The notes beneath the pieces were generated by a model. The model was not told the DNA's origin. It was given only the letters and a program-made list of their open reading frames with translations, and did not search any database. A program made the position numbers and the translations under genes. Positions 52,073 to 60,430 of a stretch of 64,000 nt of DNA are shown here, piece after piece (position 1 is the first letter of the stretch; every line of letters starts with the position of its first letter). Origin of the DNA: Oceanihabitans iliipiscarium (GTDB lineage: Bacteria; Bacteroidota; Bacteroidia; Flavobacteriales; Flavobacteriaceae); the NCBI RefSeq assembly GCF_042686125.1, contig NZ_JBHUOV010000001.1, positions 372,001 to 436,000 of the forward strand, written 5' to 3'.

Positions 52073-52842
52073 ATTTTAAAACTGTAAATGGTTTAGCTTT
52101 TCTTTCCTTTATAGGATTGCTAGTGGCTTATTTATTTTATAATTTATCTTTTAGTTATCTCATAATTATTTTTATTGCTTGGCTGCTTTTAACCATGGCT
52201 GGGTCGTCGTTTATTGGATGGAACTATCATTTTAAATCGTTAAACTCTAACCCTAAAACGCCAAAAAATCAGATTGCTATTACTTTTGATGATGGTCCGA
52301 ATCCAGAATTTACACCTCGAGTTTTAAAGCTCTTAAAAACCTATAATGCAAAAGCTACCTTTTTCTGTATTGGAAAGCATATTGAAACCTATCCAAAGAT
52401 TTTCAAAAGTATTCTAGCAGAAAATCATACTGTTGGAAATCATACGTATTCACATACCAATAGCTTCGGATTTTTAAGTACTAAAAAAGTCGTATCAGAA
52501 TTACAACAAACGAATACCATTATTAAAAATCAAACTGGTTTAGACGCTCAACTTTACAGACCTGCTTTTGGAGTAACAAACCCAAGGATTAAACGTGCTC
52601 TAAAAATAACAGGCTTACAATCTATTGGCTGGAATAAACGTTCCTTAGATACTAGAAATTTAAGTAAAGAAATCATTCTAAAACGCATTACTAAAAATCT
52701 AAAAAAAGGTGATGTCATTTTACTACATGACACAAGCGAAAAAACTATTGCTGTTTTGGAACAGTTATTGTTATTTTTACAGCGTCAAAAGATAGAAGCT
52801 GTCACTATTGATACTCTATTTAATATAAAAGCGTATGCCTAA
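52066..52842 (+). CDS. Polysaccharide-deacetylase-fold protein, membrane-anchored
   Basis: 258 residues. Two N-terminal hydrophobic helices (about 8-45) precede a NodB domain with TFDDGPNPEFTP (about 71-82), zinc ligands in NHTYSH, and a C-terminal LLHD motif. CE4 enzymes remove acetyl groups from amino sugars or related compounds. Its place between KS/CLF and LolA genes suggests deacylation of a pigment intermediate or a cell-wall action linked to export. That link is inferred. Confidence 0.88.
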   Translation: MLNFKTVNGLAFLSFIGLLVAYLFYNLSFSYLIIIFIAWLLLTMAGSSFIGWNYHFKSLNSNPKTPKNQIAITFDDGPNPEFTPRVLKLLKTYNAKATFFCIGKHIETYPKIFKSILAENHTVGNHTYSHTNSFGFLSTKKVVSELQQTNTIIKNQTGLDAQLYRPAFGVTNPRIKRALKITGLQSIGWNKRSLDTRNLSKEIILKRITKNLKKGDVILLHDTSEKTIAVLEQLLLFLQRQKIEAVTIDTLFNIKAYA

Positions 52843-53452
52843 GATATTATATTTATTTCTGTTTCTTGTTTTTACTGCTCAAGCTCAAATTCAAATGAGC
52901 GATTCTGAGGCTTCAGCTTTAAAAATGAAAGTGAAAACTTTAGCAACTTCAACTCAAACTATTTCTAGTGATTTTGTGCAATTCAAACATTTAGACTTTT
53001 TAGATAATGATATTGAGACCTCTGGAAAATTAGCCTTTAAAGCACCTGATTTAGTAAAATGGGAATATGTAAAACCTTTTAAGTATTCTGTATTATTTAA
53101 AGATGAAAAATTATTTATCAATGATGAAGGCCACAAAAGCGACATTGATATTGGCTCGAATAAAATGTTCAAACAACTTAATAAGCTCATCATTAGCAGT
53201 GTAAAAGGTGATATGTTTGATGAGGATGAATTCATTATAGAATACTTTAAAAAGGAAAACAATAGCTTAGTGTATTTTAGTCCAAAAGACGAAAAATTTT
53301 CAAAATACATTAAAACATTTCACATTACATTTAATTCGAGAGGTGATGTAATTGAAGTAAAAATGATTGAGCCTTCAGCAGATTACACCAAAATTGTATT
53401 TACAAACAAAGTCTTAAATCAACCCATTGATGAAACTGTTTTTACGCATTAG
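52835..53452 (+). CDS. LolA-like outer-membrane lipoprotein carrier family protein
   Basis: 205 residues. A signal peptide (KILYLFLFLVFTAQAQ) precedes the half-barrel typical of LolA: ISSDFVQFKHLDFLDNDIETSGKLAFKAPDLVKWEYVKPF, then YSVLFKDEKLFINDEG. LolA-like proteins occur in aryl polyene clusters and probably chaperone the hydrophobic pigment across the periplasm rather than carry general lipoproteins. It overlaps the next lipoprotein gene by 23 bases. Confidence 0.9.
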   Translation: MPKILYLFLFLVFTAQAQIQMSDSEASALKMKVKTLATSTQTISSDFVQFKHLDFLDNDIETSGKLAFKAPDLVKWEYVKPFKYSVLFKDEKLFINDEGHKSDIDIGSNKMFKQLNKLIISSVKGDMFDEDEFIIEYFKKENNSLVYFSPKDEKFSKYIKTFHITFNSRGDVIEVKMIEPSADYTKIVFTNKVLNQPIDETVFTH

Positions 53453-54035
53453 TGTTTGTCTTTTGGTTTTTGGTTGTGCAACTTATCCTTCAAAAAACAA
53501 CTTTCAAAATGTAGATACTTTAAGTGCTATTCAAAATCCTTATTTTGCAAATCCAAACCAAGATTATGTATATAAAGCAACTATTGAAGTTTATGACCAT
53601 ACGTTTGGCGGTCTTTTAATTATAAAGAAACTAGAAGATCAAGAGCATCGTATTGTTTTTACAACCGAAATGGGAAACAAACTTTTTGATTTCTCTTTTA
53701 ATAAAAAAGCATTTAACGTCAACTATATTTTAGATGACCTCAACAAAAAAATACTCATTAACATTTTAAAGAAAGACTTTAGGGTGTTGATTACCGAAAA
53801 TCTAACACCAAAAAAAGCCTATACTTTTAATAATGAAGTTGTTAAAAAAACTGTATTAGATAAGAAAACATATTATTATTTTGAAAGTCCAGAATTAAGC
53901 AAAATTATTAGAGCCAATAACGGAAAAGAAAAAGTAAGGTTTTTGTTTACAGAAATAAATGATAATATTGCACAACGAATAGAGATTAATCACTCTAATA
54001 TTAAGCTTAAAATTAATTTAAAATCCATTAAATGA
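53430..54035 (+). CDS. Pigment-cluster lipoprotein of unknown function
   Basis: 201 residues from ATG 53430, one codon after a TTG. The lipobox VFGCAT gives a lipidated Cys at about 16. The mature part is beta-rich with TFGGLLIIKKLEDQEHRIVFTTEMGNKLFDFSFN, reminiscent of LolB-like or DUF3261-like half-barrels, though I cannot confirm the family. Following a LolA-like carrier gene, an outer-membrane receptor role for the pigment is a natural hypothesis. It ends overlapping the next gene by 4 bases. Confidence 0.78.
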   Translation: MKLFLRISVCLLVFGCATYPSKNNFQNVDTLSAIQNPYFANPNQDYVYKATIEVYDHTFGGLLIIKKLEDQEHRIVFTTEMGNKLFDFSFNKKAFNVNYILDDLNKKILINILKKDFRVLITENLTPKKAYTFNNEVVKKTVLDKKTYYYFESPELSKIIRANNGKEKVRFLFTEINDNIAQRIEINHSNIKLKINLKSIK

Positions 54036-54658
54036 AAAATAAACTTTTAGTCTTAGCTTGTCTCATTTTAACGACAACGGTGTTTTCACAAGTGAGTGTT
54101 AGCCCAGGAATTAAAGCAGGATTAAATCTAGCTAATCTTTCAAATGTTGATGATACATCTGCTAAATTAGGTCTTCAAGGTGGTTTATTTGTAAATTTAC
54201 ACTTGGCTAATTTTTATGAGCTACAAATAGAAACCACATATTCTAATCAAGGAACAACTTTTAACGAAGTTACTTATGACAATGGTTTTGATCCAATAAT
54301 TATATTGGAGGAAGAAGATTTAGATTTAGAATATGTAAGTTTAAACCTTGCTAATAAATTTTTCCCAGTTAAAAACATTGGCTTAAATTTAATTGTTGGT
54401 CCAAGTATCGATATTCTTATTAATTCAAATGACTACGACGATATTATCCCAATCGATTTTTCGTTATTTGGAGGTATTGGCTATGATTTCCCATTTGGTT
54501 TAGGGCTAGACCTAAGATATAAACAAGGACTCATTGATGTAAGAGAAGATTTCTTTGATGATTACGATGAAGATGAAAACGACTTTTATAATAGTGATAG
54601 TGTTTTAAATGGTGTGATTCAATTTAGTGTTTCTTATAAATTTGATTTTTCTAAATAA
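54032..54658 (+). CDS. Outer-membrane beta-barrel (porin family) protein
   Basis: 208 residues. A signal peptide (KNKLLVLACLILTTTVFSQ) is followed by the PorT/OmpW-like eight-stranded barrel pattern (VSPGIKAGLNLANLS, LGLQGGLFVNLHLANFYELQIETTYSNQG, a C-terminal IQFSVSYKFDF ending in Phe near the end). Acidic turn regions are present (LEEEDLDLEY, DDYDEDENDFY). It may anchor or house the pigment at the outer membrane. Its start overlaps the lipoprotein stop by 4 bases. Confidence 0.87.
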   Translation: MKNKLLVLACLILTTTVFSQVSVSPGIKAGLNLANLSNVDDTSAKLGLQGGLFVNLHLANFYELQIETTYSNQGTTFNEVTYDNGFDPIIILEEEDLDLEYVSLNLANKFFPVKNIGLNLIVGPSIDILINSNDYDDIIPIDFSLFGGIGYDFPFGLGLDLRYKQGLIDVREDFFDDYDEDENDFYNSDSVLNGVIQFSVSYKFDFSK

Positions 54659-54666
54659 ACAAAGCC

Positions 54667-55032
54667 ATGCAATTAAAAGACTTCTATTCATTAAATGATT
54701 TAGCTGTAACAGAAAATTTGGCAACAGCTCAAATTACTATTAATAAAGATCATGAGATTTTTAAAGGCCATTTTCCTGGAAATCCTGTAACGCCTGGTGT
54801 TTGCATGATGCAAATTATTAAAGAATTAACTGAAGAAATTGTCGGTCAAAAACTAATGATGCAATCTTCTAGCAATATCAAATTCATGGCTATTATTAAT
54901 CCAGAAAAAACACCTAACTTAGAGTTGAATTTAGATATTGCAAAAACAGATGAAGGCTATAAAGTTAAAAATAGCACTACATTTGAAGATACAGTGGCGT
55001 TAAAATTGACCACAAATTTTACAATTAAATAA
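54667..55032 (+). CDS. FabZ-like dehydratase with Glu-to-Gln change
   Basis: 121 residues. The typical GHFPGNPVTPGV motif carries catalytic His35, but the acidic residue 14 positions later, normally Glu (or Asp in FabA), is Gln49 (VCMMQII). Alone it may be weak or inactive. It is complementary to the 41917 protein, which has the Glu but no His, so a cross-subunit active site is possible. Another option is binding or thioesterase-type use of the hotdog fold. Confidence 0.88.
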   Translation: MQLKDFYSLNDLAVTENLATAQITINKDHEIFKGHFPGNPVTPGVCMMQIIKELTEEIVGQKLMMQSSSNIKFMAIINPEKTPNLELNLDIAKTDEGYKVKNSTTFEDTVALKLTTNFTIK

Positions 55033-55042
55033 AAGAATTATT

Positions 55043-55540
55043 ATGAGATTTTTAATTATAATTTTAAGTGTTTTTAGCCTAAACACACAATCATTAAATT
55101 TTGATGCCGTAAGAGATGCGTATAAAGTTGCCGCTAATGATAAAACAAAAGTAGAATCGTTTCATAAACTATTATCAAAAGTCAACAAAGAAGATAATGC
55201 TGTACTTATTGCATATAAAGGCGCATCAATAGCTTTGTTAGCTAAACATGCAAAAACTATAAAAGAAAAGAAAGAAGGTTTCATTGAAGGCGTTTCGTTT
55301 ATAGAATATGCTATTGAAAAATCACCAGATATTATTGAAGTGCGTTTTGTAAGATTAAGCATTCAAGAAAATTCGCCTAAACTTTTAAAATACAAAAGCA
55401 ACTTAGAAGAAGACAAACAATTTCTTTTAGCTCAATTTAAAAACATCAAATTTCCACATTTAAAAAATCATATTAAAGACTATATTTCACAATCTAAAGT
55501 CTTTACAGATGAAGAAAAATCAGTAATTTTGGGCTCATAA
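55043..55540 (+). CDS. Small secreted helical protein, unknown function
   Basis: 165 residues. A short signal peptide (RFLIIILSVFSLNTQS) precedes a helix-rich domain with AVRDAYKVAANDKTKVESFHKLLSKV, IAYKGASIALLAKHAKTIKEKKEGFIEGVSFIEYAI and later IRLSIQENSPKLLKYKSN-like text. TPR-like fold is possible. It is retained in the tight pigment operon, 10 bases after the dehydratase and 19 bases before the glycosyltransferase. Confidence 0.75.
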   Translation: MRFLIIILSVFSLNTQSLNFDAVRDAYKVAANDKTKVESFHKLLSKVNKEDNAVLIAYKGASIALLAKHAKTIKEKKEGFIEGVSFIEYAIEKSPDIIEVRFVRLSIQENSPKLLKYKSNLEEDKQFLLAQFKNIKFPHLKNHIKDYISQSKVFTDEEKSVILGS

Positions 55541-55559
55541 GAAGAAAACTATTTCTTGA

Positions 55560-56756
55560 GTGAGTAAAGCGCTATTAATCAACAAAATAAAAGAATTAAA
55601 AATTTGTGTGTTAATTCCAACATACAACAATGAACGCACCTTAAAACGTGTGGTTGATGGTGTTTTGGAATATACCAATGACATCATTATTATAAATGAT
55701 GGTTCTACAGATTCTACAGCTCAAATCCTCAAAGAGTATTCATCATTAGAACATATTCTTGTTCCTCAAAACAAAGGAAAAGGAAATGCCTTACGTGTTG
55801 GTTTTAAAAAAGCAACCGAATTAAGATATGACTTTGCCATTACTATAGATTCTGATGGACAGCATTTTCCTGAAGACATTAACACGTTTGTTGAAGCACT
55901 CGAACATGCCGAAAACAAAAACCTTTTGCTTATTGGTGCACGTAATATGAATCAAGAAGGTGTGCCTGGAAAAAGTAGTTTTGGAAATAAATTCTCTAAT
56001 TTTTGGTTTTGGTTTGAAACTGGAATTAAACTCACAGATACACAATCTGGATTTAGATTGTATCCTTTAAAAGCTCTTGAAAAGCTAAAATTTTATACTC
56101 AAAAATTCGAATTTGAAATTGAAGTTATTGTAAAAGCAGCTTGGAATGATGTTGTGGTTGAAAATGTTCCTATTCAGGTTTTATATGATGAAAACGAACG
56201 CGTGTCTCATTTCAGACCTTTTAAAGATTTTACAAGAATTAGCATTTTAAATATCTGCTTAGTTTTTTTAACGCTCTTCTATATTAAGCCGCGAAATCTT
56301 TATAGAAAGTTTAAAAAAAAAGGGGTTAAACGTTTTTTTATTGAAGACTTTTTAGGCAGCCAAGATTCGCCAACTAAAAAGGCTTTATCTATTGCTTTAG
56401 GTGTGCTTATTGGACTTTCGCCTTTTTGGGGATTTCATACACTCATTGTTATTTTTCTAGCCATAGTCTTAAACCTAAATAAGGCCATTGCCTTTGCTTT
56501 TTCTAATGTTAGCTTGCCTCCTTTTATTCCGTTTGTTCTCTATGCAAGCTCTAAAGTTGGTCAGTTTGTTTTAGGTGTTAATTATAATTATACCTTAGAC
56601 ACTTTTAAGAATAACTTTGAAGTTTCAGACCATTTAAAAACTTACATTATTGGTAGCTTTACTTTAGCTGTTACTTGTGCTATATTATTTGGTGTTTTAG
56701 GGTTTTTATTCTTCTCTATTTTTGAAAAAAAGAAAACAGCGCTCCACAATGGATAA
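55560..56756 (+). CDS. GT2 glycosyltransferase fused to DUF2062 membrane domain, GTG start
   Basis: 398 residues from GTG 55560; no ATG lies before the conserved KICVLIPTYNNE strand. The GT2 domain (about 12-230) has NDGSTDST, NKGKGNALRVGF and the metal-binding DSDGQHFPED. The C-terminal part (about 260-395) is DUF2062, with two or three membrane helices (IALGVLIGLSPFWGFHT). Dolichol-phosphate-mannose synthase-like enzymes have a similar layout. It may add a sugar or related group to a lipid carrier or pigment. Its end overlaps the MMPL fusion gene by 8 bases. Confidence 0.88.
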   Translation: MSKALLINKIKELKICVLIPTYNNERTLKRVVDGVLEYTNDIIIINDGSTDSTAQILKEYSSLEHILVPQNKGKGNALRVGFKKATELRYDFAITIDSDGQHFPEDINTFVEALEHAENKNLLLIGARNMNQEGVPGKSSFGNKFSNFWFWFETGIKLTDTQSGFRLYPLKALEKLKFYTQKFEFEIEVIVKAAWNDVVVENVPIQVLYDENERVSHFRPFKDFTRISILNICLVFLTLFYIKPRNLYRKFKKKGVKRFFIEDFLGSQDSPTKKALSIALGVLIGLSPFWGFHTLIVIFLAIVLNLNKAIAFAFSNVSLPPFIPFVLYASSKVGQFVLGVNYNYTLDTFKNNFEVSDHLKTYIIGSFTLAVTCAILFGVLGFLFFSIFEKKKTALHNG

Positions 56757-59700
56757 GCTGTTTTTTAACATATACAAGCGTTTTTCAACACAAAAACCTC
56801 TAGGTTTTGGCTTATTATTAGCCGCTATTATTGGATTGTTTTTTCTAGCTTCTAATATTGAGTTTGAAGAAGACATCTCAAAACTCATTCCTCAAACCGA
56901 GAAGTCTTCTGAAGCTCAAAAAGTGTTGAAACAAGTTAATTTTGCCGACAAGATTATAGTTAACATCAAACGTCAGGATCATGGAACCGTTGATGATTTA
57001 ACACAATTTGCTACCCTATTTATTGATAGTATCACTAAAACTTCTAAAGATTACATTAAGCATATTCAAGGTCATGTTGAAGATGAAGATGTGCTTAACA
57101 CCCTAAACTTTGTTTATAATAACCTTCCTCTTTTTCTAGATGAAAGTGATTATCAAACCATAAGCAACAAGCTTCATAAAGACAGTATTCAGGAATTAAC
57201 AAACACCAATTATAAAACTCTAGTTTCACCATCTGGTTTTATTGCTAAAGAAACCATCTTAAAAGATCCTTTAGGTTTGTCTTTTATAGCTTTAAAAAAA
57301 TTACAAGAATTAAGCTTTGGCGATGACTTTGTTCTACATAATGGGTTTTTATTGAGTAAAGACAAGAACAATATTCTACTTTTCATCACTCCAACTTTTG
57401 AATCTAGTGAAACGGATCAAAACACTACGTTTGCAAATGATCTTTACGCTTTACAAGACCAGTTAAATGACACGTTTAAAACTAAAGCTTCTTGTGAATA
57501 TTTTGGAGGAGCGCTCATTGCAGTTGCAAATGCCAATCAAATAAAGCAAGATATTCAATTAACGGTAAGTATTGCCATGACGGTTTTGCTAATCATCTTA
57601 ATTCTCTTTTATAAAAAATTAAGTGTCCCAATTATTTTGTTTATTCCAACAGCTTTTGGTGCATTGCTTGCTGTGTCTTTATTGTTTTTAATACGTACAA
57701 AAATATCAGCCATCTCTTTAGGCATTGGTTCTGTATTACTTGGCGTTACTTTAGATTATGCATTACATATTCTTACACATATAAGAAGCAACAACAACGC
57801 AGAAGCTTTATATAAAGAAATTACTAAACCAATCTTAATGAGTAGTTTAACGACTGCTTTAGCCTTTTTGTGCTTGTTGTTTTTAAAATCGCAAGCCTTA
57901 CAAGATTTGGGTATTTTTGCTGCTATAAGTGTCTTAAGTGCTTCCGTCTTTGCACTCCTTTTTATTCCACAAGTCTATCGTGTGAAAACTAAAATAAGGA
58001 CAAAGAAAACCATTATTGATCGCATGGCAGAGTATCCTATGCATAAAAAGAAATGGAGTCTGATAGCTCTTGTTATTCTTTTAGGCATTAGTGCATTTAC
58101 ATATAATAAGGTTACTTTTAACAATGATTTAAACCAACTTAATTATCAGCCTCAAGTTCTTATGGAAGCTCAAAAGCGACTAGACGCTTTAACCAACCTG
58201 TCTTCTAAATCGGTTTATCTTGCTGCATACGGTAATTCTAAACAAGAGGCTTTACAAGTTAATGATGCCATTCATCCATTGCTTGAAGGTCTTCTACATA
58301 AAAACAAAATTATTGATTTTAGTTCTATTGGCTCTTTGATACAATCTCAAGTCCTTCAAAAGGAAAAGATTAAGTCCTGGAATACGTTCTGGTCTTCAGA
58401 AAACAAAGCAGCCACAAAGCAAAACCTTATCTCAAGCGGTCAAACACTTGGCTTTAAGTCAACAACATTTAATCGTTTTTATGATTTGCTTGATGCTGAA
58501 TTTAAGCCATTATCTATTGAAGATTTTAAAGCGTTAAAAACAATTTCTACTAATGACTACATTACGTCTAAAGACGACTTTACGACAGTTACGACTTTAG
58601 TCAAAGTACAAGATGAGAATGTTGAACAGTTGGTTGATACATTTAAAGACTTTAAACAAACGATAGTTGTTGACAGAAAGCACATGAACGAAACCTTTCT
58701 AGGCAATCTTAAAACCGATTTTAATCGCTTGGTGTTATATTCTTCTATCGTCGTTTTTATATTGCTACTCTTCTTTTATAGAAGTTTTTCACTTACTATA
58801 GTGACTGCGATTCCTATTGCATTAACATGGTTGCTTACTATTGGTCTTATGGGCTTATTTGGTATTCAATTTAATATTTTTAACATTATTATTTCTACCT
58901 TCATTTTTGGCTTAGGTATTGATTATTGCATCTTTATAACCAATGGGCTTTTACACGAATACAGAACAGGCGAACGTGCTTTACCAACTCATAAAACCTC
59001 TATAATTCTTTCAGTAATTACAACAATACTAGGTGTTGGTGTGCTCATTTTTGCTAAGCATCCAGCATTATATTCCATCTCTTTAGTGTCCATTATTGGT
59101 ATATTATCTGCATTAATCATTGCCTTTAGTTTTCAACCGTTACTTTTTAGATTATTTATTGGTAGTCAAACGAAACGACCAATAACCTTTCGTTTGTTTG
59201 TGCATTCTGTACTTTCTTTTGGTTACTATGGTCTTGGTGGATTTTTGTTGTCATTAATAAGTGTAATACTAATTCCAATTATACCTATCTCTAAAAAAAT
59301 AAAAATGTCTTGGTTTCATAAAATCCTTTCGAAGTTTATGAAATCGGTTTTATACACTAATCCCTTTGTAGAAAAAAGGATTATAAACCCTAACAATGAA
59401 ACCTTTAAAAAACAAGCCATTATCATTTCTAATCATACCTCCTTTCTAGATATTTTAGCTATAGGAATGCTACATCCTAAAATTATTTTCTTAGTCAATG
59501 ATTGGGTGTACAACTCTCCAATTTTTGGTAAAGCAGTAAAATTAGCTGGCTTTTATCCTGTAACAAGTGGTATAGAAAATGGGTTGTCGCATTTACAGAA
59601 AAAAGTAGATCAAGGTTATTCGTTAATGGCTTTCCCAGAAGGTACACGTTCAAATACAAATAAAATGAAACGCTTCCACAAAGGTGCTTTTTATTTAGCC

Positions 59701-60426
59701 GAACAACTAAAACTTGATATTGTTCCTGTACTTATTCATGGTAATTCTGAAGTTTTACCAAAAGGGAGTTTCATTATTAAAAACGGAAGCATTACTTTAA
59801 AAATATTAGACCGCATTCCTTTTGAGGATATAAGTTTTGGAGGAAACTCAAGAGAAAAAACAAAAGGGATTAGTAAACATTTTAAAGAAGAATTTAATGT
59901 GTTGCGTCATGCCATTGAAACCGATACTTATTTTCATCGTATCGTTCTAGAAGAGTATCGATATAAAGGTGATGCATTATATAAAAAGGTGAAAACAGAT
60001 TTAAAAAGTAATGCTGAAAATTATAAAATTGTTCTTGACACTATTGATGAAAAAGATAGTATTGTTCATCTTTCAAAAGACTCTGGACAACTCGATTTCC
60101 TTTTAGCCTTAGACCAACCAAGCAGAAAACTGTTTACCTATATTGAGGACGAACATAAACGTGATATTGCAAAAAACAGTTATATCACGAATACACATTA
60201 TAAAATTTCTTTTGGAAATTCTGCTGAAGAAACTCTAAAAAATCAAACTAATGTTGCTATTATTAATTCTGATTGTCTAGAAGAAAATCAATTAAAAAAT
60301 ATTGCTAATACTGTAAATCTTTTTATCTTATTAAAAGAAAGCCGACATTTATATGCTGAAGCTATAAAAGCATTAGGTTTCAAAATTATTAGTGAAAATA
60401 AAACTCTAATTATCTTAAAAAAATAA
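56749..60426 (+). CDS. MMPL exporter fused to PlsC acyltransferase and a methyltransferase-like tail
   Basis: 1225 residues from ATG 56749. Residues about 1-830 form an RND/MMPL transporter with about 12 membrane helices in two halves and two periplasmic domains. Residues about 870-1075 are a PlsC acyltransferase with NHTSFLDI (His-x4-Asp) and FPEGTRSNTNKM. The last about 150 residues have the layout of a class I SAM methyltransferase (SIVHLSKDSGQLDFLLALDQPSRKLFTYIEDEH), but the Gly-rich loop is degraded, so it is probably a pseudo-enzyme. The fusion could couple pigment acylation to export to the outer membrane. Confidence 0.9.
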   Translation: MDKLFFNIYKRFSTQKPLGFGLLLAAIIGLFFLASNIEFEEDISKLIPQTEKSSEAQKVLKQVNFADKIIVNIKRQDHGTVDDLTQFATLFIDSITKTSKDYIKHIQGHVEDEDVLNTLNFVYNNLPLFLDESDYQTISNKLHKDSIQELTNTNYKTLVSPSGFIAKETILKDPLGLSFIALKKLQELSFGDDFVLHNGFLLSKDKNNILLFITPTFESSETDQNTTFANDLYALQDQLNDTFKTKASCEYFGGALIAVANANQIKQDIQLTVSIAMTVLLIILILFYKKLSVPIILFIPTAFGALLAVSLLFLIRTKISAISLGIGSVLLGVTLDYALHILTHIRSNNNAEALYKEITKPILMSSLTTALAFLCLLFLKSQALQDLGIFAAISVLSASVFALLFIPQVYRVKTKIRTKKTIIDRMAEYPMHKKKWSLIALVILLGISAFTYNKVTFNNDLNQLNYQPQVLMEAQKRLDALTNLSSKSVYLAAYGNSKQEALQVNDAIHPLLEGLLHKNKIIDFSSIGSLIQSQVLQKEKIKSWNTFWSSENKAATKQNLISSGQTLGFKSTTFNRFYDLLDAEFKPLSIEDFKALKTISTNDYITSKDDFTTVTTLVKVQDENVEQLVDTFKDFKQTIVVDRKHMNETFLGNLKTDFNRLVLYSSIVVFILLLFFYRSFSLTIVTAIPIALTWLLTIGLMGLFGIQFNIFNIIISTFIFGLGIDYCIFITNGLLHEYRTGERALPTHKTSIILSVITTILGVGVLIFAKHPALYSISLVSIIGILSALIIAFSFQPLLFRLFIGSQTKRPITFRLFVHSVLSFGYYGLGGFLLSLISVILIPIIPISKKIKMSWFHKILSKFMKSVLYTNPFVEKRIINPNNETFKKQAIIISNHTSFLDILAIGMLHPKIIFLVNDWVYNSPIFGKAVKLAGFYPVTSGIENGLSHLQKKVDQGYSLMAFPEGTRSNTNKMKRFHKGAFYLAEQLKLDIVPVLIHGNSEVLPKGSFIIKNGSITLKILDRIPFEDISFGGNSREKTKGISKHFKEEFNVLRHAIETDTYFHRIVLEEYRYKGDALYKKVKTDLKSNAENYKIVLDTIDEKDSIVHLSKDSGQLDFLLALDQPSRKLFTYIEDEHKRDIAKNSYITNTHYKISFGNSAEETLKNQTNVAIINSDCLEENQLKNIANTVNLFILLKESRHLYAEAIKALGFKIISENKTLIILKK

Positions 60427-60430
60427 AATC

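Noticed and set aside
52954..53310. Antisense open frame in the LolA-like gene
   Set aside because: The sense gene has a signal peptide and family motifs; the antisense protein has neither.
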